Source: Alteriqipengyuania bathyomarina_B
Lineage (GTDB): Bacteria > Pseudomonadota > Alphaproteobacteria > Sphingomonadales > Sphingomonadaceae
Assembly (NCBI RefSeq): GCF_038594605.1
Contig: NZ_JBCFZM010000001.1
Span: forward strand, 248,001 to 312,000
Length of the DNA: 64,000 nucleotides
Direction of reading: 5' to 3'
Position 1 is the first letter of the stretch. Each line of letters opens with the position of its first letter. Positions 17,069 to 24,799 of the stretch are shown piece after piece. A program made the position numbers and the translations under genes. The notes beneath the pieces were generated by a model. It did not search any database. It had not been told where the DNA came from and worked only from the letters and a program-made list of their open reading frames with translations.

Positions 17069-17953
17069 TCAGCCGAGTAGGCGAGCCACCGTTTCGGACA
17101 GTGATTCCTGCCAAGGCGGGGCGACATGGCCGAAGACTTCACCGAACTTCGCACTATCGAGGCGGGAATTGGCGGGGCGTGCGGCCTTGGTCGGATAGTC
17201 CGACCCCGGAATGCCTGTAACTTCGCAAACAGGGCCGCCGCACTTGCCGCTCTGCGCGAAGATCGCACGCGCGAAATCGGCCCAGTTGGTCGCGCCGGTT
17301 CCGCCGAAATGATAGAGCGCGTTCGCGCCATGGCCCGGCTCCGCCTGCCAACGATCGGCGACTGCTAGCAATGCGTCGGCGATGTCGAGCGCGCTGGTCG
17401 GGTTGCCGTGCTGGTCGTTCACGACGTTGAGCGCATCGCGCCCCTCGGCGAGCCGCAGCATCGTCTTGACGAAATTGGCGCCGAAGGGGCTGTAGACCCA
17501 GGCCGTGCGCAAAATGGCATAGGTGGCTCCCGATTCGCTGAGCGCCTCCTCTCCTGCCAGCTTGGTCTTGCCGTAAACGCCGATCGGGCCGGTCGGGTCA
17601 TCCTCGCGCCATGCGCGCTCGCCACTGCCGTCGAACACGTAATCGGTAGAAAGATGCAGCACCGGCGCACCGGCGCTTGCCGCAGCCTTTCCGATGATGC
17701 CGGGGGCCTCACCGTTGATCGCCATCGCCAGATCGGGCTCGTCCTCGGCATCGTCCACTGCGGTATAGGCGGCGGCGGAGATGACGAGATCGGGCTGCGC
17801 CGCGTCGATAGCGCGAGCGATGCTGGCGGGATCGGCGAGGTCGAGCTCGGGCCGCGCGGCGAAGATCAGCTCGTGCGGATTGTCGCGTGCGCCGCAGCGT
17901 TCGGCCAGCGATTGCGCGACCTGCCCGTCGCGCCCGGTGACGAGGATCTTCAT
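17069..17953 (-). CDS. rfbD: dTDP-4-dehydrorhamnose reductase
   Basis: This 294-residue SDR-family enzyme catalyses the last step of dTDP-L-rhamnose synthesis. It shows the N-terminal NAD(P) loop VTGRDGQVAQSL, the Asp-rich VVDDAEDEP-like segment (YTAVDDAEDEPDLAMAING), STDYVFDGSGE, and the catalytic Y-x(3)-K in VYGKTKLAGE. The ATG overlaps the rfbB stop as ATGA, which fixes the start; an upstream ATG in the same frame lies within rfbB. It is the last gene of the rfbA-rfbC-rfbB-rfbD operon. Length is normal. Confidence 0.95.
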   Translation of the reverse strand: MKILVTGRDGQVAQSLAERCGARDNPHELIFAARPELDLADPASIARAIDAAQPDLVISAAAYTAVDDAEDEPDLAMAINGEAPGIIGKAAASAGAPVLHLSTDYVFDGSGERAWREDDPTGPIGVYGKTKLAGEEALSESGATYAILRTAWVYSPFGANFVKTMLRLAEGRDALNVVNDQHGNPTSALDIADALLAVADRWQAEPGHGANALYHFGGTGATNWADFARAIFAQSGKCGGPVCEVTGIPGSDYPTKAARPANSRLDSAKFGEVFGHVAPPWQESLSETVARLLG

Positions 17954-19011
17954 GTCTTGTCGGAGCCGAGCCGTTCGCCCGAATACTTGCCCGAGCGGAT
18001 CGGGCCCCACCACCACTCGTTGTCGAGATACCAGTCGATGGTCTTGGCAAGCCCGCTCTCGAAGCTCTCCTGTGGGCTCCAGCCCAGCTCGCGCGCGATC
18101 TTGCTGGCGTCGATCGCATAGCGACGATCATGCCCGGGGCGATCGGTGACGAAGGTGATCAGTTCGCGGCGGCTGGTGCCGCCTTCCAGCGGGCGACGCT
18201 CGTCGAGCGCGTCGCAGATCGCTTCGACCACCTGCAGGTTGGTCCGTTCCTGGTTGCCGCCGATATTGTAGCTTTCACCCAGCTTGCCCTTGGTCAGCAC
18301 GGTGATGAGAGCATTTGCGTGATCTTCGACGAACAGCCAGTCGCGCACGTTCTCGCCCGTGCCATAGACCGGCAGCGGCTTGCCATCGAGCGCGTTGAGA
18401 ATGACCAGCGGGATCAGCTTTTCGGGGAAGTGATAGGGCCCGTAATTGTTCGAGCAGTTCGAGAGGACCACGGGCAGCCCGTAGGTCTCGTGCCAGGCGC
18501 GCACGAAATGGTCGCTCGCCGCCTTGGACGCCGAATAGGGCGAGGAGGGCGCGTAGGGCGTCTCCTCGGTAAACAGCGTGTCGTCGAAATCGAGATCGCC
18601 GAACACTTCGTCGGTCGAGATATGATGGAAGCGGAAGTTCGCTTTCTTGTCGCCTTCCAGCCCGCGCCAGTATTCGAGCGCGGCGTCGAGCAGGCGGAAG
18701 GTGCCGACCACATTGGTCTCGACGAAGGCGCCGGGTCCATCGATCGAGCGATCGACATGGCTCTCGGCGGCCAGATGCATGATCCCGTCGACGTTTTCCT
18801 CGCGCAGCAGCGCCAGCACCATCTCGTTGTCGAGGATATCTCCTTCGACCAGCCGATGGTTGGGCGCATTGGAGATCGTCTTCAGGCTTTCCGGATTGCC
18901 CGCATAGGTCAGCTTGTCGAGATTGATGACGCGCTTGCCGTCGCGCACCAGCTGGCGCACCACTGCCGAGCCGATGAAGCCCGCGCCGCCGGTGACGAGG
19001 ATGGTTTCCAT
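17950..19011 (-). CDS. rfbB: dTDP-glucose 4,6-dehydratase
   Basis: This 353-residue extended SDR converts dTDP-glucose to dTDP-4-keto-6-deoxyglucose. Visible marks are VTGGAGFIGSAVVRQL at the N-terminus, AAESHVDRSIDGP, the STDEVFGDL catalytic Thr-Asp-Glu, and the YSASKAASDH Tyr/Lys pair, followed by NCSNNYGPYHFPEKLIP. It sits six bases after rfbC and overlaps rfbD by four bases. Sequence and length are those of standard RmlB. Confidence 0.97.
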   Translation of the reverse strand: METILVTGGAGFIGSAVVRQLVRDGKRVINLDKLTYAGNPESLKTISNAPNHRLVEGDILDNEMVLALLREENVDGIMHLAAESHVDRSIDGPGAFVETNVVGTFRLLDAALEYWRGLEGDKKANFRFHHISTDEVFGDLDFDDTLFTEETPYAPSSPYSASKAASDHFVRAWHETYGLPVVLSNCSNNYGPYHFPEKLIPLVILNALDGKPLPVYGTGENVRDWLFVEDHANALITVLTKGKLGESYNIGGNQERTNLQVVEAICDALDERRPLEGGTSRRELITFVTDRPGHDRRYAIDASKIARELGWSPQESFESGLAKTIDWYLDNEWWWGPIRSGKYSGERLGSDKT

Positions 19012-19017
19012 GGTCGG

Positions 19018-19584
19018 TCAGCCTTTATACGTAAACGGGGTATCGAAATCGGCGAAAAGCGGCGCTTCGAGATCCTTCTCGGACAGCGTCGGCTCGCCAT
19101 CGATCGTGGGCCAGTCGATCGCTAGCGCAGGATCGTTCCAGCGGATCGCGCCTTCGTGTTCCTTGGAATAGGGGCCGCTGACTTTGTAGAGCACCTCGGT
19201 ATCGGGCTCCAAAGTCATGAAGCAGTGGGCGAAGCCGATCGGCACCAGCAGCTGGTTCCATTTGTCCGCCGACAGCGTGACGCCGACATGCTGGCCATAG
19301 GTCGGCGAGCCCTTGCGGATATCGACCGCAACATCGTAGATCGCACCGCGCAGCACGCGGACCAGCTTGTCCTGCGCCACAGGCGGCACCTGGAAATGCA
19401 GACCGCGCACCGTGCCGACGGCGGCGGACATCGACTGGTTGTCCTGGATCCAGTCGATATCGATTCCCTCGGCCTCGAAGGCGGATCGTTTGAAGACCTC
19501 GGAGAAGAAGCCGCGATGGTCGCCATATTTGGGCGGGATCACCTCGACCACGTCGGGGATGGCATGACGGATGAACTGGGTCAC
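19018..19584 (-). CDS. rfbC: dTDP-4-dehydrorhamnose 3,5-epimerase
   Basis: This 188-residue cupin epimerase acts on dTDP-4-keto-6-deoxyglucose. It contains DHRGFFSEVFK, the QDNQSMSAAVGTVRGLHFQ segment with the catalytic His, the DIRKGSPTYGQHVGVTLS strand, and PIGFAHCFMTLEPDTEVLYK near residue 130. The start is a GTG whose bases overlap the rfbA stop (GTGA), which makes the two genes translationally coupled. Much longer frames through rfbA are spurious. Confidence 0.95.
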   Translation of the reverse strand: MTQFIRHAIPDVVEVIPPKYGDHRGFFSEVFKRSAFEAEGIDIDWIQDNQSMSAAVGTVRGLHFQVPPVAQDKLVRVLRGAIYDVAVDIRKGSPTYGQHVGVTLSADKWNQLLVPIGFAHCFMTLEPDTEVLYKVSGPYSKEHEGAIRWNDPALAIDWPTIDGEPTLSEKDLEAPLFADFDTPFTYKG

Positions 19585-20462
19585 GCCGGGTTCTCCACGA
19601 GCTTCTTCAGATAGGCGCCGTAGCCGGTCTTGCCCATCATGCCGGCACGTTCGAGCAGTGAGTCCGCGCCGAGCCAGCCCTGGCGGAAGGCGACTTCCTC
19701 CGGACAGGCGATCTTGATGCCGGTCCGGTGCTCGATCGTGCGCACGAAGCTCGATGCTTCGTGCAGGCTTTCGTGCGTGCCGGTGTCGAGCCAGGCATAG
19801 CCGCGGCCCAGCCGCGTGATGTGCAGGTCGCCGCGCTCCATATAGGCGCGGTTGATGTCGGTGATTTCGAGTTCGCCGCGCGCGCTGGGCTGCACGTTCT
19901 TCGCGATCTCGACCACATCGCTGTCGTAGAAATAGAGGCCCGTCACTGCCCAGTTCGATTTGGGATTGGCGGGCTTTTCCTCGATGCTGGTCGCTTTGCC
20001 GGTTTCGGCGTCGAAGGCGGCCACGCCATAACGCTCGGGATCGTCGACATGATAGGCGAACACGTTGGCTCCGCCTGCCGCAGCCTCGGCAGCAGCGGTG
20101 CGGCATTTCTCGCCCATCTTCTCGCCGTGATAGATATTGTCGCCCAGAATGAGCGCGCTGGGCCCGCCGGCAACGAAGTCCGCACCGATGATGAAGGCTT
20201 CTGCAAGGCCGTTGGGTTCGGGCTGCACCGCGTAGGACAGGTCGATGCCGAAGGCCGATCCGTCACCGAGGAGATTTTCGAACATCGGCAGGTCGCGCGG
20301 GGTCGAGATGATCAGCACCTCGCGAATACCCGCCAGCATCAACACGCTGAGCGGATAATAGATCATCGGCTTGTCGAACACGGGCAGCAGCTGTTTCGAG
20401 AGCGCCATGGTGGCGGGATAGAGCCGCGTGCCGCTGCCGCCGGCAAGGATGATGCCTTTCAA
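19581..20462 (-). CDS. rfbA: Glucose-1-phosphate thymidylyltransferase
   Basis: This 293-residue nucleotidyltransferase makes dTDP-glucose, the first step toward dTDP-rhamnose. It begins KGIILAGGSGTRLYPATMA, has LPVFDKPMIYYPLSVLML, LILGDNIYHG and the C-terminal YAWLDTGTHESLHEAS. No ATG is available at the family N-terminus: the start is a TTG with GGGGAA upstream. A longer frame reaching about 250 bases further upstream encodes no family sequence. It heads the rhamnose operon, whose upstream region is shared with the divergent cysD gene. Confidence 0.94.
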   Translation of the reverse strand: MKGIILAGGSGTRLYPATMALSKQLLPVFDKPMIYYPLSVLMLAGIREVLIISTPRDLPMFENLLGDGSAFGIDLSYAVQPEPNGLAEAFIIGADFVAGGPSALILGDNIYHGEKMGEKCRTAAAEAAAGGANVFAYHVDDPERYGVAAFDAETGKATSIEEKPANPKSNWAVTGLYFYDSDVVEIAKNVQPSARGELEITDINRAYMERGDLHITRLGRGYAWLDTGTHESLHEASSFVRTIEHRTGIKIACPEEVAFRQGWLGADSLLERAGMMGKTGYGAYLKKLVENPA

Positions 20463-20548
20463 GTGAATTCCCCGAATTGCCTGACGTGGTTTACCGTCCG
20501 CGAGCCCACTAGCCCTAGGGCCCAAAAGTGTCACCCCTCCGCGCGATC

Positions 20549-20647
20549 TTGCCCCGAATTGGGCGCAAACCCGGTGCGCTGCGACGACCAAACAATGTTT
20601 CGGGAGGCGTCTGCACGGCACTCGATCGGCTGCATCGAGCAGCCTCC
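20549..20647 (+). promoter_or_regulatory. Candidate structured leader upstream of cysD
   Basis: The gap between rfbA and cysD contains two dyads. The first is TTGCCCC-GAATT-GGG(C)GCAA, with one bulged base. The second is a nested pair: GGAGGC at 20,603 pairs with GCCTCC at 20,642, enclosing CTCGAT and ATCGAG. They lie 70 to 170 bases before the cysD ATG and could be a leader RNA structure or operator sites. I could not match them to a known riboswitch, and chance folding in GC-rich DNA remains possible. Confidence 0.3.
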
Positions 20648-20719
20648 AAACTGCGGCATTTGGCCAGGCAAGCCTTTCTATCTTGGCTTCCAAGCCCGAA
20701 GCCGTCATGTGGGGCCGCG

Positions 20720-21622
20720 ATGACGAAACTGACGCATCTCCAGCGCCTCGAGGCAGAGGCGATTCACATCATGCGCGAAGTGGTGGCCGAGACCGCCAGG
20801 CCCGTGATGCTCTATTCGGCCGGCAAGGACAGCGCGGTGATGTTGCATCTGGCGCGCAAGGCCTTCCACCCTTCGGCGCCGCCGTTCCCGCTGCTCCATG
20901 TCGATACGACATGGAAGTTCCAGGAGATGTACGCGGTACGCGATGCCTCGGCCAAGGCAGCGGGGATGGAGTTGCTCGTGTGGCAGAACCCCGAGGCGAA
21001 AGAACGCGGGATCAACCCGTTCGATCACGGTCCGCTCCATACCGATATGTGGAAGACGCAAGGGCTCAAGCAGGCGCTCGATCATTACGGCTTCGATGCC
21101 GCTTTCGGCGGTGCGCGGCGCGATGAGGAGAAGAGCCGCGCGAAGGAGCGCGTGCTGTCGTTCCGCACGGCGGCCCACGCGTGGGACCCGAAGAACCAGC
21201 GGCCCGAACTCTGGAACCTCTACAATACGCGCAAGGATGCGGGCGAGAGTATTCGCGCCTTCCCGATCTCCAACTGGACCGAGCTGGATATCTGGCAATA
21301 CATCATGGCCGAAAAGATCGAGATCGCCTCGCTCTACTACGCCGCACCCCGCCCGGTGGTGGAGCGCGACGGGATGCTGCTGATGGTCGACGATGATCGT
21401 TTTCCGCTGGCCGAGGGCGAGCAACCGCAGACCCGCTCGGTCCGATTCCGCACGCTGGGATGCTACCCGTTGACCGGCGCGGTCGAGAGCGAGGCGGACA
21501 CGATCGAAGGCGTCGTGCAGGAAATGCTGCTTACCACCAGCAGCGAGCGACAGGGCCGCGCGATTGACAAGGACGAAGGCGGCGCCGGGATGGAGAAGAA
21601 GAAGGCGGAGGGGTATTTCTGA
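20720..21622 (+). CDS. cysD: Sulfate adenylyltransferase subunit 2
   Basis: This 300-residue ATP-PPase subunit makes adenosine 5'-phosphosulfate together with CysN. It has the PP-loop YSAGKDSAVMLHLA near residue 32, FPLLHVDTTWKF, RRDEEKSRAKERVLSFR, and the C-terminal LGCYPLTGAVESEADTIEGV. The start agrees with the usual CysD N-terminus (THLQRLEAEAIHIMREV). Its stop overlaps the cysNC start as TGATG. Placement inside the exopolysaccharide locus suggests that the activated sulfate is for sulfation rather than, or as well as, cysteine synthesis. Confidence 0.96.
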   Translation: MTKLTHLQRLEAEAIHIMREVVAETARPVMLYSAGKDSAVMLHLARKAFHPSAPPFPLLHVDTTWKFQEMYAVRDASAKAAGMELLVWQNPEAKERGINPFDHGPLHTDMWKTQGLKQALDHYGFDAAFGGARRDEEKSRAKERVLSFRTAAHAWDPKNQRPELWNLYNTRKDAGESIRAFPISNWTELDIWQYIMAEKIEIASLYYAAPRPVVERDGMLLMVDDDRFPLAEGEQPQTRSVRFRTLGCYPLTGAVESEADTIEGVVQEMLLTTSSERQGRAIDKDEGGAGMEKKKAEGYF

Positions 21623-23550
21623 TGGCCGACGCCGAAGACCGGACATACCGCCCCGATGCGCTGATCGCGCAGGATATCGAGGCCTATCTCGCCCGCCACC
21701 GCGACAAGGGCCTGCTGCGCTTCATCACCTGCGGCAGCGTGGATGACGGCAAGTCCACCCTGATCGGGCGGCTCCTGTATGATTCGCGCGCCGTGTTCGA
21801 GGATCAGCTGAGCCAGTTGCACAGCGACAGCGCGAAGGTCGGCACGCAGGGCCAGGAGATCGACTTCGCACTGCTGGTCGACGGCCTCTCCGCCGAGCGC
21901 GAGCAGGGCATCACGATCGACGTCGCCTACCGCTTCTTCGCGACCGAGACGCGCAAGTTCATCGTCGCCGACACCCCGGGGCACGAGCAATATACCCGCA
22001 ACATGGTCACCGGCGCATCGACCGCCGATGCCGCGGTGCTGCTGGTCGATGCCCGCAAGGGTGTGCTGGTCCAGACGCGGCGGCATGCTTTCCTCGCGCA
22101 TCTGCTGGGCATCCGTCACATCATCCTGGCGGTGAACAAGATGGACCTGATCGATTACGACCAGGCCACCTTCGAGACGATCCGGGATGAGTTTGCGCAG
22201 TACGCCGCCGATCTCGACTTTGCCGATATCACGGCGATCCCGATCTCCGGCTTCAAGGGCGACAATATCGTCACCGCGTCCCCGGCGATGGAATGGTATG
22301 AGGGCCCGACGCTGGTCGGCCAGCTCGAAGCCGTTCCGCTTCCGGGCGAGCGCGCGCAGGCGCGGCCCTTCCGCATGGCCGTCCAGTGGGTCAACCGGCC
22401 CAATCAGGATTTTCGCGGGTTCGCCGGGCTGATCGGCGATGGCGCGATCCGGCCGGGCGATCCGGTTCGCATCCTGCCCTCGGGCGCGCAAACCACCGTG
22501 AAGAGCATCTCCACCTTCGACGGCCCGCTGGATGAGGCGGTTGCAGGTCAGTCGATCACGCTTACCCTGTCGGACGAGGTCGATTGCAGCCGGGGCGATG
22601 TGATTGCGACCGCCGACGATCCGCCGCAGGTCGCCGACCAGTTCGAGGCGAGCCTCGTGTGGATGGACACGGCCGCGATGAAACCGGGGCGGGGCTACTG
22701 GCTCAAGCTCGGCAGTCGCATGGTCACTGCGACGCTGCAGGCGCCGAAATACGAGATCGACGTCAACAATCCGCTCGGCTCGGGGGCGCATCTGGCGGCA
22801 AAGACACTCGAGTTGAACGGGATCGGCGTGCTCGAACTGCACACCGACCGCCCGATCGCGTTCGAGCCTTATGCCGACAGCAAGGCGCTGGGCGGGTTCA
22901 TCCTCATCGACAAGGAGAGCAACGCGACTGTCGCCTGCGGCATGCTCAACTTCGCGCTCCGCCGTGCGCAGAACGTCCACTGGCAGCCGACGGACATAGC
23001 CCGCGAACATCATGCGGCGCTCAAGAACCAGGTGCCGCGCGTGCTGTGGTTCACCGGGCTCTCGGGCTCGGGCAAGTCGACCATCGCCAACGCGGTAGAA
23101 AAAAAGCTCGCGCTGATGAACCGGCACACCTTCCTGCTCGACGGGGACAATATCCGCCATGGGCTCAACAAGGATCTCGGCTTCACCGAGGCCGACCGGA
23201 TCGAGAATATCCGCCGGATCGGCGAGGTCGCCAAGCTGATGGCCGACGCCGGGCTGATCGTGCTGACCGCCTTCATCAGCCCTTTTCGGGCCGAGCGGCA
23301 GATGGTGCGCGAGATGCTACCCGACGGGGAGTTCATCGAGATTTTCGTCGAGACCCCCATCGAGGTGGCCGAGAAACGCGATGTCAAAGGCCTCTACAAG
23401 AAGGCGCGCGAGGGCAAGCTGAAGAACTTCACCGGGATCGACAGCCCCTATGAAGCGCCGGCGAGCCCTGAGATACGGGTCAACACGGTCGACATGAGCG
23501 TGGACGAGGCGGCCGATCACATCGTCTCGAAAATCCTGCCGCTCAAATAA
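21622..23550 (+). CDS. cysNC: Bifunctional sulfate adenylyltransferase subunit 1 / adenylylsulfate kinase
   Basis: This 642-residue fusion (also called NodQ type) has an N-terminal GTPase and a C-terminal APS kinase. The GTPase shows GSVDDGKSTLIGRLL, EREQGITIDVAYRFF, DTPGHEQYTRNMVTGAS and NKMDLIDYD. The kinase from about residue 473 shows FTGLSGSGKSTIANAVE, LLDGDNIRHGLNKDLGF and SPFRAERQMVREM. Together with CysD it produces PAPS, the donor for sulfotransferases. It is co-translated with cysD and followed by a DUF2061 gene 20 bases later. A 565-residue reading on the other strand is an antisense shadow. Confidence 0.97.
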   Translation: MADAEDRTYRPDALIAQDIEAYLARHRDKGLLRFITCGSVDDGKSTLIGRLLYDSRAVFEDQLSQLHSDSAKVGTQGQEIDFALLVDGLSAEREQGITIDVAYRFFATETRKFIVADTPGHEQYTRNMVTGASTADAAVLLVDARKGVLVQTRRHAFLAHLLGIRHIILAVNKMDLIDYDQATFETIRDEFAQYAADLDFADITAIPISGFKGDNIVTASPAMEWYEGPTLVGQLEAVPLPGERAQARPFRMAVQWVNRPNQDFRGFAGLIGDGAIRPGDPVRILPSGAQTTVKSISTFDGPLDEAVAGQSITLTLSDEVDCSRGDVIATADDPPQVADQFEASLVWMDTAAMKPGRGYWLKLGSRMVTATLQAPKYEIDVNNPLGSGAHLAAKTLELNGIGVLELHTDRPIAFEPYADSKALGGFILIDKESNATVACGMLNFALRRAQNVHWQPTDIAREHHAALKNQVPRVLWFTGLSGSGKSTIANAVEKKLALMNRHTFLLDGDNIRHGLNKDLGFTEADRIENIRRIGEVAKLMADAGLIVLTAFISPFRAERQMVREMLPDGEFIEIFVETPIEVAEKRDVKGLYKKAREGKLKNFTGIDSPYEAPASPEIRVNTVDMSVDEAADHIVSKILPLK

Positions 23551-23570
23551 CGTCGAACCGGGGGGATACG

Positions 23571-23834
23571 ATGTTTCTGTTCAATGGTCGCGAGGCCCAT
23601 TCGCGCTCTTTCGTAAAGGCGGTCAGCTGGCGGGTATTGGGCAGCATCGACACCTTCCTGCTCAGCCTTCTCTTCACCCGCAACGTCGGGGCAGCAGGGG
23701 CTATCGCGACCACCGAAGTCCTGACCAAGATGTTCCTCTATTATTTCCATGAGCGGGTCTGGGCCGGCATCTCATGGGGCCTGTCCGGCGACACCGGACA
23801 AACTGCCGAGGCCCCGAAGGCCTCAAACACATGA
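23571..23834 (+). CDS. DUF2061 small membrane protein
   Basis: This 87-residue protein matches the DUF2061 pattern: a basic start with SFVKAVSWRVLGSIDTFLLS, then GAIATTEVLTKMFLYYFHERVW. It has two short membrane segments at about residues 20-37 and 42-60. Proteins of this family are often encoded next to sulfate-activation genes, as here between cysNC and cysQ, and its stop overlaps the cysQ start (ATGA). Its function is unknown; the position suggests a role linked to sulfate assimilation or PAPS/PAP turnover at the membrane, which is inference only. Confidence 0.88.
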   Translation: MFLFNGREAHSRSFVKAVSWRVLGSIDTFLLSLLFTRNVGAAGAIATTEVLTKMFLYYFHERVWAGISWGLSGDTGQTAEAPKASNT

Positions 23835-24556
23835 CCGATCTGGAACTGGCACATGCGCTGGCCGAGCAGGCGGGCAAGGTCGCGCTCGCGATCCGTGCCG
23901 CCGGCCTTATCGAGGGCAAGCCGCTGGGCGCAGCAGGCGACCGCGCAGTCAATGCATTCCTCGTCCCGGCAATCGCCCAGCACCGGCCCGATGACGGGCT
24001 GCTCTCCGAAGAGGAGAAGGACGATTCTGCGCGGCTCGACAAGTCTCGCGTGTGGATCGTCGATCCTGTCGACGGGACGCGCGAATATGGCGAGGAGCGT
24101 GAAGACTGGGCGGTCCACATAGGGCTGGCGATCGACGGCGTTGCCCATACCGGCGCGGTCGCTCTGCCGGGTCTGGGCCTCGTCCTCACCAGCGATGGCG
24201 CGTCGCGCGAGGACCATGCACCCACCGGCAAGATCGTCGTCAGCCGCAGCCGTCCGCCTGCAGAAGCGGAGCGGGTCGCCACGGCGCTGGGCATGGAGCT
24301 GGTCGGCATGGGCTCTGCCGGTGCGAAAGCGATGGCGGTCGTGCGCGGCGAGGCCGATGCCTACCTGCATAGTGGCGGACAATACGAGTGGGACAATTGC
24401 GCGCCGGTCGCGGTGGCGCAGGCGCACGGGCTGCACTGTTCGCGGATCGACGGATCGCCGCTGATCTACAACCGCGCCGACGTATCGCTGCCCGACCTGC
24501 TGATCTGCCGTCCGGAGCTGGCGGAAGATATCCTCGGGGCGGCTCGGCAAGGTTGA
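23831..24556 (+). CDS. cysQ: 3'(2'),5'-bisphosphate nucleotidase
   Basis: This 241-residue enzyme of the inositol monophosphatase superfamily hydrolyses PAP, the by-product of sulfotransfer, to AMP. It shows the metal-binding LLSEEEKDD, the signature VWIVDPVDGTREYGE around residue 78, a WAVHIGLAID strand, and the C-terminal QYEWDNCAPVAVAQAHGL with the third metal ligand region. The ATG overlaps the DUF2061 stop, which fixes the start. Its presence with cysD and cysNC completes a PAPS synthesis and PAP removal module. Confidence 0.93.
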   Translation: MTDLELAHALAEQAGKVALAIRAAGLIEGKPLGAAGDRAVNAFLVPAIAQHRPDDGLLSEEEKDDSARLDKSRVWIVDPVDGTREYGEEREDWAVHIGLAIDGVAHTGAVALPGLGLVLTSDGASREDHAPTGKIVVSRSRPPAEAERVATALGMELVGMGSAGAKAMAVVRGEADAYLHSGGQYEWDNCAPVAVAQAHGLHCSRIDGSPLIYNRADVSLPDLLICRPELAEDILGAARQG

Positions 24557-24599
24557 GCCGACGCCGCGTCGCTGGCCCCTCGTCCGGTCGAACCACGCG

Positions 24600-24618
24600 C
24601 TGCCAAATTTGCTGGCAG
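24600..24618 (+). terminator. Weak hairpin after cysQ
   Basis: CTGCCA and TGGCAG form a six-base stem with the loop AATTTGC, 44 bases after the cysQ stop, followed by a short T-rich stretch (CGATTTTAT) about nine bases later. It may end the cys operon before the WbaP gene. The T-run is short and displaced, so the call is weak. Confidence 0.3.
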
Positions 24619-24799
24619 TGAGTTCGATTTTATGCCACGCAGTCGCGTCGCCCTTGACCCCGAGAAGTCTCGGGCAGAGATCGTCGCACTTGATCCCGAT
24701 CCGAGTCGGACACACTACGTCGAGAGTAATTTCAGACGTTTGTCTTGCGAGGGCTCAACCGGGCGGTCTTTGGCGATAGAGTTTTTTGGGAGCGGACAA

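Noticed and set aside
21463..23160. 565-residue minus-strand reading frame
   Set aside because: It is antisense to cysNC. The composition is Arg/Asp/Gly-rich with no domain, as expected for a shadow frame.
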